Positions 22,603-33,138 of a stretch of 64,000 bases of DNA are shown one piece after another. The stretch is from Craterostigma plantagineum (taxonomy: Eukaryota > Streptophyta > Magnoliopsida > Lamiales > Linderniaceae): assembly GCA_027422505.1 (NCBI GenBank), contig JAPQWV010000493.1:124001-188000 (forward strand), in the 5' to 3' direction. The notes beneath the pieces were generated by a model. That model was not told where the DNA came from, ran no database searches, and saw nothing but the letters and a program-made list of their open reading frames with translations. The stretch's first letter is position 1; each line of letters opens with the position of its first letter. The position numbers and the translations under genes were made by a program.

Positions 22603-23694
22603 TTGCTTTAATAGCATTTGACTCGACGGTGTGTAATGGTGATGGAGGGTTGATTTTATGTCAGGTTTTGGAATAATTAGCTCTGAGTTTTATGCGTGTG
22701 TGTGCGTGTAAGTGTTTCGTATGTACTTCTATATAAATGGTGCTTGATGTTTGGATTAGAACTATCGCTGTACTTTTAATGTCCGATGTAAGATAATCCG
22801 CAATTAGATTAATCACTCTCTGATTTTTGTAATTATATCGTTGCTTGGTTTGCATTTTTATGCCCTAGACCATCTTACGTCGAATTTTAATACCTTATTT
22901 ATTTTCCATTGTTACGAATAACAAACATGATTATGAACAAAAACATTCTATATAAATAAGAACATTGCATACGAATTGTCTAAATTATGGAATAATAAGC
23001 CAATTCTTGTAGGGAAATAACTACTTGTAAACATTACGTTACGAGCATGCAAAATCTATTCTAGTAACAAAACAAAAACAAAAACAAAACAAAACTAACA
23101 AAGGAGGATCGTAAATATAATTTCTCACAATTCTTTCTCTAGTAACAACAAGAAGAGCAATTAGTACTATAATTTTCAAATATAATGGCGTTTATAAGAT
23201 AAGTAACACATTGGAGTCCTAATATGAAACTTTATACGGTCGATAACAACCCAATTGAATTTTATATGATAATAAGAACAGATTCAATGTATCAGCCTCA
23301 ACTATAAAAAAAATACAAAAAATTAGAAAACTTTCCTAAGGTAGATTACCAATCCACTCCCACGAAAAAAACTAATATTTTATTAACGTTCACACTTGGG
23401 AAACCTTTTGACCACAACTCAAAGTTTGCATCTTTGAAGACTTCAAGAACCGTCTCGAATGTTTTGACCAAAATATCTTAGTCCTCTTACAAGCAAGCAA
23501 CGATGAACAAGCCATGGATTTTGCACAGAGGATCACTGATGATACAACACAACGTTGTTCATAACAGCTCACTATCTCACCTCCATTGAAGTGCCTCTAT
23601 GTTTCAGTTCAGAGACCATGGTTCATGTTAAGAAGCTACAGTTAAACAAAATCTAACCTCATGTGCCGGCGCCACATACCATATTTGCTCTGCT

Positions 23695-23708
23695 TTGACC
23701 CACGTGGG
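23695..23708. promoter_or_regulatory. Composite W-box/G-box in the ERF promoter
   Basis: TTGACC (W-box type) runs directly into the 10-bp palindrome CCCACGTGGG containing a perfect G-box, about 260 bp upstream of the ERF ATG. WRKY and bHLH/bZIP factors bind these cores in stress and jasmonate promoters; use here is inferred. Confidence 0.45.
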
Positions 23709-23842
23709 ATTGAGGAGAAGACTACTTTTCATCCAAAACAATTTGCAATTTTCTTCAAACGTCACTCAATTCATTATTCTTGTGGCAGTAGCATCAGCTA
23801 CAGTTTAATGGGTTACCTTTTCCTCTTTCCCGCCGAGCTCTG

Positions 23843-23852
23843 TATATATAAA
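23843..23852 (+). promoter_or_regulatory. TATA box of the ERF gene
   Basis: TATATATAAA, about 115 bp before the start codon, fits a leader of roughly 85 bases. Confidence 0.6.
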
Positions 23853-23965
23853 CCCCTTCAACGCCTTCAAACGATGACAGAGCTCTCACATCACATTTCA
23901 ATCAACTGCATACAATCAGGAAGCCCACATCGTGAAGTACACACAGAAAGAACAAAGAAGAAAAC

Positions 23966-24637
23966 ATGGATGGTTACTACAATTATCCCCTTTTCCCCTC
24001 ATCGCCATCAGCATCATCCTTTGATGCAATGATGCTTCCATACAACGACCACGATCCCCAGGAAATGCTTCTGCAAAACATCGTATATGAGAATACTGAG
24101 CACAGCGGAGAATATTATTGTAGTAATACGTATGAACCGAGAGAAGAGAACAGCCCCGCCACGGCGGCTTCGCATCATCATTACAGAGGCGTGCGTAGGA
24201 GGCCGTGGGGAAAATACGCAGCGGAGATACGCGACTCGACTAGGGGCAGCGTTAGGGTTTGGCTGGGAACGTTCGACACGGCGGAGGAGGCGGCGTTGGC
24301 CTACGATCAGGCGGCAATGGCCATGCGCGGAGACGCCGCGGTGCTCAATTTCCCGGCGGAGGTCGTGCGTCGCTCCCTGGAGGAGATGCAGGGAGAATCG
24401 TTGCTGTACGGTTCTTCTTCGTCGTCGTCGCCTGTTCTGGCGCTGAAGAGGAGAAATTCGAGGCAGAGAAAACTAGCGGCTGCGTCGTCCGCCGCAAATG
24501 CTAGAAAGAATAAGAAGACGCCGGAAAATGACTCCGCCGACGATCGGAATGAGAATTCGCCGGTGGTTTTGGAGGATTTGGGATCTCAGTACTTGGAGGA
24601 GCTGCTCGCTCTATCGGAGAGCATGCGAATCGACTGA
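23966..24637 (+). CDS. AP2/ERF transcription factor, ERF1-like (group IX)
   Basis: Intronless, 223 residues. One AP2/ERF domain at about 73-131 begins [19 protein letters not shown] and contains [19 protein letters not shown] and the closing LNFP. Alanine and aspartate at the DNA-contact positions ([17 protein letters not shown]) define the ERF rather than DREB class, so a GCC-box target is expected. The short acidic N terminus and the basic [13 protein letters not shown] after the domain resemble ERF1/ERF15-type group IX factors that integrate ethylene and jasmonate defence signals. The C terminus is [16 protein letters not shown], acidic and leucine-rich, a likely activation motif. The exact orthologue is uncertain. 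Confidence 0.93.
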   Translation: MDGYYNYPLFPSSPSASSFDAMMLPYNDHDPQEMLLQNIVYENTEHSGEYYCSNTYEPREENSPATAASHHHYRGVRRRPWGKYAAEIRDSTRGSVRVWLGTFDTAEEAALAYDQAAMAMRGDAAVLNFPAEVVRRSLEEMQGESLLYGSSSSSSPVLALKRRNSRQRKLAAASSAANARKNKKTPENDSADDRNENSPVVLEDLGSQYLEELLALSESMRID

Positions 24638-25553
24638 GGAAATTATATAAGGCTATTATTAATCATGAAATTAAGAAGTTAATCGTTTTAATACGTTAGT
24701 ATACTTAAGGCCCAGCTAGCATAATTTGGCCTGGGCCCACGTTTTGTCAAATGTATTGATATTTGGGCTCAAAAGCCCAATAATAAGCCCACAAATTATA
24801 CTGCAATACAAAGCCGTACGATAAAAGCATTTTCTCAACTTTTTTTTTGGTCAAACGACAACTTGCCATTAAAAACAAGGATACAAACATAATAAACACA
24901 CAGACCCTATTGATCGCATTGCGCCAAATGGAAATAAGTCTTAAAAAAGAGGAAACAGAACTCCACAATCCCAGAGAAAAAAGGTCCACAAGTTCCACAA
25001 GCATATTCTCAACTCAAAGACAGTTCCATCCATGTGCATTGTTGTAATAAGAAGACAAGGGACAATAAGCCTGCTTGCTTGTGGAATAAAATAAGCGGCA
25101 GCTCATATCATTCAAAATCTATTTAGGTACATTTTATAAAATGTGGTCCACTCCGAAGATACACTTTTTATCTCTTATTTCTGTGTCGAAGTTGGTTGGC
25201 ATTCATTGAATCTTCAAGAAGTTGTTCCTCAATCTTAACATATGATATACAAAAGACACGTGAAATGAAAGCATGGCCATTGACGTAATAATACTCTCTC
25301 AAGACTCAACTTTACTTCACAGGTCAATTCACATACATATGATCAAAAAACATCTGAGCCGTAGCATTGATCAGATATCAACGGTTCAGATCCACACAAT
25401 GAAACTGCCGGCGGAAGAGGGGAAAAAGAAAAATAGTAGTTACATTTTTGTTTGTTTTTATTCTTTAATTTTTTACTTCATCTTCATCCTTCGGACGACA
25501 CATATGAGCTTCTTGAAGAAAGCTTGCCTTGTCTTTCACGTCAAAAATCCGTT
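24638..25553. other. Convergent 3' flanks of ERF and PPCK
   Basis: Contains repeated GGCCCA/TGGGCT motifs at about 24711-24790. The remainder is AT-rich with chance frames, including the start of a 199-residue + strand frame antisense to the PPCK 3' end. Confidence 0.4.
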
Positions 25554-26531
25554 TCATGGCGTGGTGCAGTTACCTCCATTGACGATCCAATTATGTCCTG
25601 AAAAATCCAACAGAAAAAGAAAAAAGCCCACATTAGCTTCATTCCAACGAAGAGTCGTCGACCACCCAAGGAAGAAGAATATCTTTGATGAATTTTTCAA
25701 CGTTCACTCACTCAATACTTGCTCGGCGGAGAGCCTTCTAGAAACATCCCTGCATATCATCTTCCTCAGAAGATCCTTAGCCTCAGGCGAAACTGTCCTA
25801 AAAATCTTGGTCGGAAACCTAAGATTGCCCCTCAACACTGCCTCAAAGATCTCCTTGGCGTTCTTGCCGTGAAACGGCGTCGTACCGCTCAGCATCGCGT
25901 AGAGAATCACCCCACAGCTCCAAACGTCGACCTTCTCGTCGTATTCCCTGCCCATCAGAACCTCCGGCGCCACGTAGTACGGCGTGCCGACGACCCCGCT
26001 CATCTTCTTCTTGTGGGTGGTCCCGCCGAAGACCTCGGCGGATCCGAAATCGGCAAGCTTCAGCCGCCCGTAAGAATCGAAGAGGACGTTGTCGGGCTTC
26101 AGATCTCGGTGGGCAACTCCTAGCCGATGGCAGTGAGCCACGGCGGAGACCAGCTGGGCGGCGATGGCGGCTGCTTCTGTCTCGGAGAGGCGCGGCCTGG
26201 CGGAGAGGAGGTCGTACAGGTCGCCGCCGGCGCAGAGGTCGGTGATTAGGACCAAGTACTCCTCGTCCTCGAACACGTCGTGGAGGCACAAGGTGTTGGA
26301 AGTAGCTGACGGCGGCTGCGCGGCGGGGAGAATGGACAGAAGGCGGAGGATCTTAGGCTCGATCTCGAGAGAACGGCGGTCGGTGGGGTCCACGAGGGAG
26401 GGCTTGTGTATGGTCTTGCAGGCGTAGGAGGCGCCGGTGGCTGAGTGGTAGCAGCGGTTGACGACGCCGAAGCGACCACGGCCGAGCTCTTCGCAGATTT
26501 CGTATTGGCTATTCTTGAGGGCCTCGCACAT
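25554..26531 (-). CDS. PPCK: Phosphoenolpyruvate carboxylase kinase
   Basis: Two exons, 26531-25712 and 25597-25554; 287 residues. A minimal Ser/Thr kinase with almost no extension: glycine loop GRGRFG at 17-22, lysine in YACKTIHK (39), HRDLKPDN (Asp143), DFG (161-163), GTPYYVAPEVL. It lacks the autoinhibitory and EF-hand regions of related CDPKs, which is the mark of PPCK. PPCK phosphorylates PEP carboxylase near its N terminus and relieves malate inhibition. The intron lies close to the 3' end, leaving a 13-codon last exon (HNWIVNGGNCTTP), the arrangement I recall for plant PPCK genes. The family is controlled mainly by transcription; TATAAATA lies about 62 bp upstream of the ATG. Confidence 0.93.
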
Positions 26532-27285
26532 TATACGTCTATCTATGTGTTTTTTTTTTTTTTTCCCAACTTTTCTTGTTTAGCTGGCCCTTTATTTATA
26601 TCACAATTAGATAGCAGAGGGAGAATGGAATATTCTCAAGTACTTACCTGTGTGGGGAAAGTTACAGTTAGGTCTTCTATTTGGACTTTGAGGTGGTTAA
26701 CGACTCCTTCTAGATAATGTGTGGAGTCGTGGGTTGTTACGTCATGATTCTTACACTTGGGCCAAGGAGCTAGAACCCAAATTAAATATTCATTATATTG
26801 CCAGTGGGCTGCTATTTAATATTATTCGTACGTAATTCCATGCCTCTTAGTTTTGATTGGAAGCAGGTGGCTCGTCTTTATGATGGGCAATCCCATATTG
26901 TAATAATTATAATCTTGGATGGATAATGCATGATTGAATTATAAATAGATACATGATGACGGCAGTAGACAAAGAGGACATGTGGTCGTTATTGAGTAGC
27001 TAATGCTCTCTTTCAAATCAATACGACTATGCATATATGTCTGATAATTAAATAAGTAACCACTGTGCTAATAGAACATGCCCAGGTATATTCGTGGGGT
27101 TTGCTCCAGTCCAGATAGTAGAATTTTGTTTATGCAATTCAGTTCATTCGACTGCTACTTCACACGAACAATTGACATTTGTAGTATATTTATTACACTA
27201 TTATTGGTAAAGTATGTACATCGAACTCAAAGCCTCGTCAGTAAAGAAAGATGTTCAAACTTGCAAGATAGAGCTTAGAAGCAAC
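26532..27285. other. PPCK promoter and MAEA 3' flank
   Basis: The PPCK leader and promoter occupy the left end. A T-rich tract (about 26549-26565) lies between ATG and TATA. The right part is AT-rich DNA flanking the MAEA stop codon. No coding features. Confidence 0.45.
26593..26600 (-). promoter_or_regulatory. TATA box of PPCK
   Basis: TATTTATA on the + strand reads TATAAATA toward PPCK, about 62 bp before its ATG, implying a short leader. Confidence 0.55.
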
Positions 27286-29874
27286 TTACGAGATAAATGC
27301 TTTCACCAGCTCGCTGTAGTTGCAAACCAAGCCTGTCCTCGGACATGTAACATAGCCATTGTTTTGATTCGCCATGTCTTGAAGAGCCTGTAAGTTGAGG
27401 ACGGACGTTAGTTAGTGTGAAGATCGATGAGATACACAGCGCATAAAAGAAGACTTGAAGACCTTGGTGCTGTAAACGTAGCCGTTAGGAAAGACAAGAG
27501 GTGGATTCTCAGTATCCATTGGTTCTTTCGTAATGTGGCAAACGAGTTTTGAGTGATGCTGCTTCGAATAAGGAAGCGGCTGAGCTAATTTCCGGAAGCT
27601 GTCCTGGGACAGAGGATCCTCCTTCGGGCAATCATCTTCGTAGCAGAATCTGAGCCCGTGTGTGAAGGAATAACCCAGAAAATGCAAATACTAGGCACTG
27701 CACAATTTTCTATATTGCTGCTTTCCTCTAGATAGCAGAACAAGCAAAAGATAAACTTCGCAGTAATCTTTTTCAGTAGAAGAAAATAAAGGAACAAGAA
27801 TTTAGCAAATTAAGCATGTCGTTGATCACAAAGCAAGGATACGGGGTTTTGAGTGCAGACAGACCAGCTTGAAGGTAAATGTTCAACAAAGGCTCAAGGG
27901 TCATGCCATATAATCTGCAGAACTCTTGCTTGAATTGTTCAACCAAGAAATCCCACTGCTTTGCCTCAAACAGAACCTGGATCATTCAACCATGACGACA
28001 TGGTGAAAGAACGACATAATATTTTTGCTCATCAAAGCCAAGGCCCAAGCTATTTATATTTCAGTGTCAAGGAGTAGGATATGCAGTTCACCTTGTATTT
28101 CGCACATCCCGGATTACTTTTGAAAGCCACGAGTGCCACGACATGCTGAAATTCCTTCAGGTGAGCAGCTGCCCATGGTGCCAGATACTTACGAGAATAT
28201 GATACAGCTCGCATATAAGCACCCGCCCTTATTAACTCAATGAATTCTTGCATTCTTAACTGGAACTCAAATTTGCTCTGCGGCATAATCGAAAGTCAAG
28301 AGAGTTAGTATATTACATGGAAAAAAGTAAAACTAGAGCAAGGTCACCTCAAATGACTATATAAAAGCATCAAGGTATGGCTGATTGACCATCATTATCA
28401 CTTGACAATCACACAGAAAGCAACTACAAAAAAAATACTCAACTACATCTTCGTTTCTGATGATATGAACATACTTCATGAGATACCCGGGCCAATTCAG
28501 ATTTCATATGATCTATACAGATAGGAGGATTGGGCTTTATTCTTATCAGCAAGTTAGTCGGTCAAAGGTCGTGAGGAAAAGAAAATGATGGATGAGCTGA
28601 AGAACATGGACGAGCTGAAGAACATAGTAATCACCTTCGACTTTTTCAACCTGGATTTGTTATCAGCACACCAGGCTAGAGCAGGGGCCACATCCTTCTT
28701 TTGAAGTGCATCGATGATGATCTTTGCTTCTTGAAATACATCGATATCAACAAGTTCCTGTGAAGACATATCAAATATTATATATGATAGCATGTTTGGA
28801 AATTCTAGAACTGCAAAACTTGAGACTGGTGACGAGAGCATTACTGATGATAGTTGTCCAACAACAAGATAGTCTCACCATAAATGTATCAAAACAAAAT
28901 TCAGGAGCAACAAGACACATAAACATAACGTGGACACAAACCATCAATATCTTGTTAATTCACATAGGAATCACCTGAATATTGCTGCTTTCAGCAATCT
29001 TTACAGCAGTGTTGAAATAGGACATCCGCAACATATAGTCCACTAGTATACGTTTCAGCCGAATGTCGTTCCATTCTGATATATTATCAACTTGTGCAGA
29101 TTCCAAATGCTCCAGCCTAGCTTTACACCTCTGGGCTTGCATATGCTCAGTTTTACTTCCCTCTTCCAACTGATATAGTCACACCAAAGAATAATCCTTG
29201 AATAGGTTTCAAAATGTATATCTTGATGAAAATACAGATCATATACACACCAATTCAATTTAATGTTAGAGTTGAAAACATTTGTGGGACAAATACAATG
29301 ATTATCCACATACTGTTTCCAGGCAGTCTTAGTAGGGGATAATACTACTTACCAAATCCACTTTTCCACTTTCCTATCAAATCGTCGAACAGAAAGAAAC
29401 CCAACAGCAAAGATAAGATGATTAAAAAGCCCTAGATAAAGCCAAATATGCCGAGAAACAACACATTTAAACCCAACCAACCCCAATTACACAAATCCAA
29501 GAACTCCATACTGCATCTACATCACATCCGTCTATCGTGTACATATATACCTTCCTTTTGAGCCCTTGCAATCGGGAGACGAGTGACGAAAGCTGTCGAA
29601 CGGCGTCGTCCCTAGATATGTCCGAATCGGCCGCCTCCGCCACGCCGTTTATCACGGCGTTCAGATCCTTCTCCACGAACCTGTGATTCTGGCGAACCGT
29701 CCTCTTATAGTGCTCGAACGGAACTCGCACGAATTGGTGCTCGAGCTTTAGGGAGTCATTCAGCCTCCCCAGCTTCGACGCCGGCGCAGCAGTAGTAGTC
29801 GCAGTATTCCCATTAGAGCTCGCGATCGCGGTTCCGTTAGAGACGGTTGAATCGGTTTCCATCGGCGAAGCCAT
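27286..29874 (-). CDS. MAEA homologue, GID/CTLH E3 ligase subunit (GID9-like)
   Basis: Seven exons: 29874-29551, 29169-28975, 28757-28635, 28277-28092, 27976-27843, 27649-27463, 27387-27286; 416 residues in frame. After a Ser/Thr/Ala-rich head come a helical region, LisH (about 150-180, VDYMLRMSYFNTAVKIAESS), CTLH (EAKIIIDALQKKDVAPALAW through RKYLAPWAAAHLKEFQHVVA), a CRA region and a degenerate RING (CHITKEPMDTENPPLVFPNG, VTCPRTGLVCNYSELVKAF). MAEA/Gid9 pairs with RMND5/Gid2 as the catalytic heterodimer of the CTLH E3 complex. The nearest Arabidopsis relative is At3g55070, from memory. The start at 29874 has a good context (CGACATGGC); an open frame extends 7 codons further upstream. Confidence 0.93.
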
Positions 29875-30358
29875 GTCGCTCTTCTTCCTTCTCAATCACG
29901 CTTTCCCTCGACTCTGATCAAAAGAAATGATAGCTCATACCTTCCCATCTTACTTGGCATTTAGCAACACTTCTGAAAAGCCAGCTAACAAAAGTCAGAT
30001 GTAAATTATTGGGCCTAAGGCCCATATCATATCTTGCTTTAATGTGCGCCTCATAAGTCAGAATTTTTGAATGATCCATGAAGCAAAAATTTGTGAATTT
30101 TTGTTTACATGGTTATCTAGCAAGAGCTTATTTATTTATTTACCATCCCACTACTTCCAACTAAACTAATTGTCCATTGAGATGCAAAACTACGGTTATT
30201 TAGATTAGAAATATGAAATAGAACGAAATCTTTCAGCATCTATAACTCCATTAACTACATAATACAATAAACCAAAAACCAGCAAATCTCAAATTTCGTC
30301 ACCTAGAGAATTTAAGAGGCAAATCCGTTGTTTGCTCTGCTATCAAGCATTCAAATTC
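29875..30358. other. MAEA promoter and CPP1 3' flank
   Basis: A head-to-tail spacer holding the site II palindrome at 30010-30024 and AT-rich 3' flank of CPP1. No coding potential. Confidence 0.5.
30010..30024. promoter_or_regulatory. Inverted pair of site II (TGGGCY) elements
   Basis: TGGGCCTAAGGCCCA: two TGGGCC cores facing each other, 136 bp upstream of the MAEA start codon. Site II elements are known TCP-factor sites in promoters of growth and housekeeping genes. Confidence 0.5.
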
Positions 30359-32278
30359 TCATCTATAGTATGAAGCCAAGACATGAAGCATCAGTGCTGA
30401 TGATGCAGTTACAAGCAATTCCTGGAAAAAAAAAAAGGAGAAAGACAAAAACCGAGTATTGCGTTGCAAATTTCATATGAATTAACAAACATTATAGTCA
30501 AAAAGCAAGAAACTAAACAAGGATTTGTCGTAACTATGCTCGATCGCAGGGTTTAAGTGTTTAAATGAACGTCCGTATCAGTGTGATAGCATGGAGTTTG
30601 ATATTAAAAGAGTTGCGTACGTAAGGTACAAACGATTAAAAACGTCATACATAGTAGTGATTACCTGGTTGTTGTACAAGAAGACGGGTATATAACCTCC
30701 CGCGAATTCAATCACGTTCAGAATGGCGGTATATCCCTGGAATTCAAAATGCAGAAATGAAAAGAACACAATTATCACTTAGCAGCCGAAAAAATCTTTC
30801 TATATTAAAAAGGGATATGCCTAAAAATTAGCATACCACAGAGGCAAAGGCCACACAACCAAAAACTAGTGCGAGCGATCTGAGTAGTCGTTTGCCCATC
30901 CTCAACATTCTTCCGTCGTCTTCACCTTCTTCCTGTCGAAACGATGAGTTCGAAAAGATGTGCATTAGAATTGTGACGATAGTTACATGATGGACGATGA
31001 ACCAGTTTTTGTTGTATGCATCTTACAGTGAATGTTGCAGATTGTGGTGCTTCAAACGATTTCAACTTCTCAAAGATTCGATAAACGAATGCAAATGCTA
31101 AGAACTGCAAGGGTTTATATTCGGCATCCCGTGTGATAAAAATCCAAGCAGTCTGTAGAGAAGAGAGAAGGATTGGATACTTGGATATTCTTTCTCATTT
31201 AAAGGGTAAACTATGAATATTCTTTTCAACATACAAATGCAGCTGATATTGCCATGTTTATTCGAATATCTTTGACCTCCGATTTGGCAGGCCTGAACCG
31301 TGTGACAAAGGAAGTATCAGTGCAAGATAAGAACTAAATAGGAAACTTAAAGACTGATTGAAACATCAATGCAAGTCAATCAATCCAATTACAGATATAG
31401 CACCTTGGTCCCCATGGAACAATGGGCTGCTTATCCGCATACTTTATATCTTTTGAAACCTGAAAATTGAAATAAGTAGTGATTGAATACCACTAGTTGA
31501 TAAGTGAATCGAAACAGATCTATCAGCATAAAAGATATTGAATCCAACGAAAACAAAGAAAAAGATAATTAAACAGATTCATCAACCTGAAATGAGGCAA
31601 ATGACTCTCCCTTCTTCCTTTTAGTCAACTGAGACATCATTATCTTGTCATATGCTCTTTCCAACTGTGATAAACACACCGAGGCAGAGGAATACATTTT
31701 AATTAGCATAAACAATTTACTAAGACAAGACTTTCCAATATTCGAGAAAGTATAGTAACCATGAAACACCTGGGCTAAAGCAGCTTCATCTCCTCTCCTC
31801 TCGGCGTCCTTTTTCTTCTTAGTGTACGCCGCCTTCACCGTGTCAAACCCTTCAAGGGGATTCACGCCAATCACCTAGCCAACAAAAAAATAAAAATAAA
31901 AAACAAATTAACTCTAGTTGAAGTACAACGACGATATAGAATGTGGAAGCTTCGCCTATGAAAATCTCGCAAAATACTTACCTCATAGGGGTTCACATCA
32001 TTGTTCGAACCGGAACTTCCAGCGGCGGAAAACGACGCAGCACATAAAACCTTTTTCAACTTGGACGGATAATGTATTCTGACAAAAAAGGTGAATAAAG
32101 AGCCCAAAATCGTCTTAAGGAAGTAGAACGACAAAAACCGATTCAAGCCGAAAATACATAGAAAGACAATCGGTAACCTTACGAAAGTTGCACGAGGTTG
32201 ACATGAATCGCGCTTCAGAAAGTAATTATTGGCGGAGAAAGCTGAGATTTTCGCGGACTGCACAGTTGAGAAGGCCAT
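30359..32278 (-). CDS. CPP1: Chaperone-like protein of POR1 (CPP1/CDF1), plastid J-like membrane protein
   Basis: Ten exons: 32278-32178, 32078-31982, 31874-31770, 31664-31587, 31459-31404, 31292-31235, 31152-31027, 30932-30837, 30736-30665, 30421-30359; 283 residues. The first about 60 residues are Ser/basic-rich, like a transit peptide. A J-like domain follows (NPYEVIGVNPLEGFDTVKAA, LERAYDKIMMSQLTKRKKG) without the catalytic HPD triad. Then come VPWGPRPAKSEVKDIRINMA and several membrane segments (ISAAFTAWIFIT, PLQFLAFAFVYRIF, LALVFGCVAFASVGYTAI, LVTASSALMLHVLASYY). CPP1 is a thylakoid/envelope protein that stabilises protochlorophyllide oxidoreductase during chlorophyll synthesis. Intron junctions keep frame throughout. 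Confidence 0.9.
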
Positions 32279-33138
32279 TGAATCCTACAGAAACAGCCAG
32301 CTATCCTATTCTTGAGAATGATTTTCTCAGGGTTTTGAATTTTGATTGTTTTCCTAAGTCGCTGTTTCCTTGAGCGAGTTCGAATTCTACAGTGGAGTCG
32401 TTTCGAGCGACTTTCGAATATAGTTTCTTTTTTATTTTCTGTACTTTTTATAAACAGTATGATAAAAACTGTCAAAACTCGTCTGTCTCAATTGACCAAT
32501 TTTTACATTAATTACTGTTAAAAGTAAATAAGAAAAACACTTTTAAACCAACCTTCCGTAACTTCATAGTAACTATCAAATTCCATTATTTTTTTTCGAA
32601 ACGATAGCTTGAATTCAAAATCTAAAAAACGAGGACTAAATAGCACAAAGAATATCACCGGTACATCGTCAACCACGAAAAAAATACTCAGAAACGAGCA
32701 CAACACAGCCCCACAAGGGGGCACAAAACTCCCACATGAGGAGAAAAATGTCCACAAGGGACAAAAACCGACAGAAAACAAAACCAATTATCCACGACCA
32801 ACAACTAAATAACCTATAACAGAAAAGCTATTAAGCTAATATCAAATTCCATTATTAGTGTATTACTTATTAAAACTATTCAATAATAATTAATTTATTT
32901 TACTACATTTTTAACTTGAATATTACGAAAGAGCAAAAACTATATATCCATTTTTAACTTGAATATTACGAAAGAGCAAAAACTTGAATATTACATTACG
33001 AAAGAGCAAAAACTATATATCCATTTCACACACACTGAAAAAGCAAATATCTTTCAATTCAACAAAGCCAATAAAGCAAGCAAAACCACTATCATCATCA
33101 ACATCTTTCGAACTCTCGAAGTTACATAAAAAAGTATA
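32279..33138. other. CPP1 promoter and DUF7653 gene 3' flank
   Basis: CPP1 upstream DNA at left, then low-complexity AT-rich DNA with the 43-bp repeats described separately. Short frames on both strands lack family features. Confidence 0.45.
32908..33026. repeat. Three direct copies of a 33-43-bp unit
   Basis: The core ATTACGAAAGAGCAAAAAC occurs three times. Copies 1 and 2 share the leading TTTTTAACTTGAAT; copies 1 and 3 share the trailing TATATATCCATTT. The pattern suggests local slippage or unequal exchange in AT-rich DNA. Confidence 0.8.

Larger units (their letters stand above)
22603..23965. other. Intergenic region upstream of the ERF gene
   Basis: AHL 3' flank, then about 500 bp of AT-rich DNA with an A/C-rich run (AACAAAAACAAAAACAAAAC, about 23066-23090), then the ERF promoter. 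The open frames on both strands look like chance frames. Confidence 0.45.

Noticed and set aside
25273..25872. 199-residue + strand frame over the PPCK 3' end
   Set aside because: It is antisense to the kinase exon and shows no family features; the kinase frame is clearly the coding one.
25843..26289. Arg-rich 148-residue - strand frame within PPCK
   Set aside because: An alternate frame of the GC-rich kinase exon; the composition is typical of a shadow.
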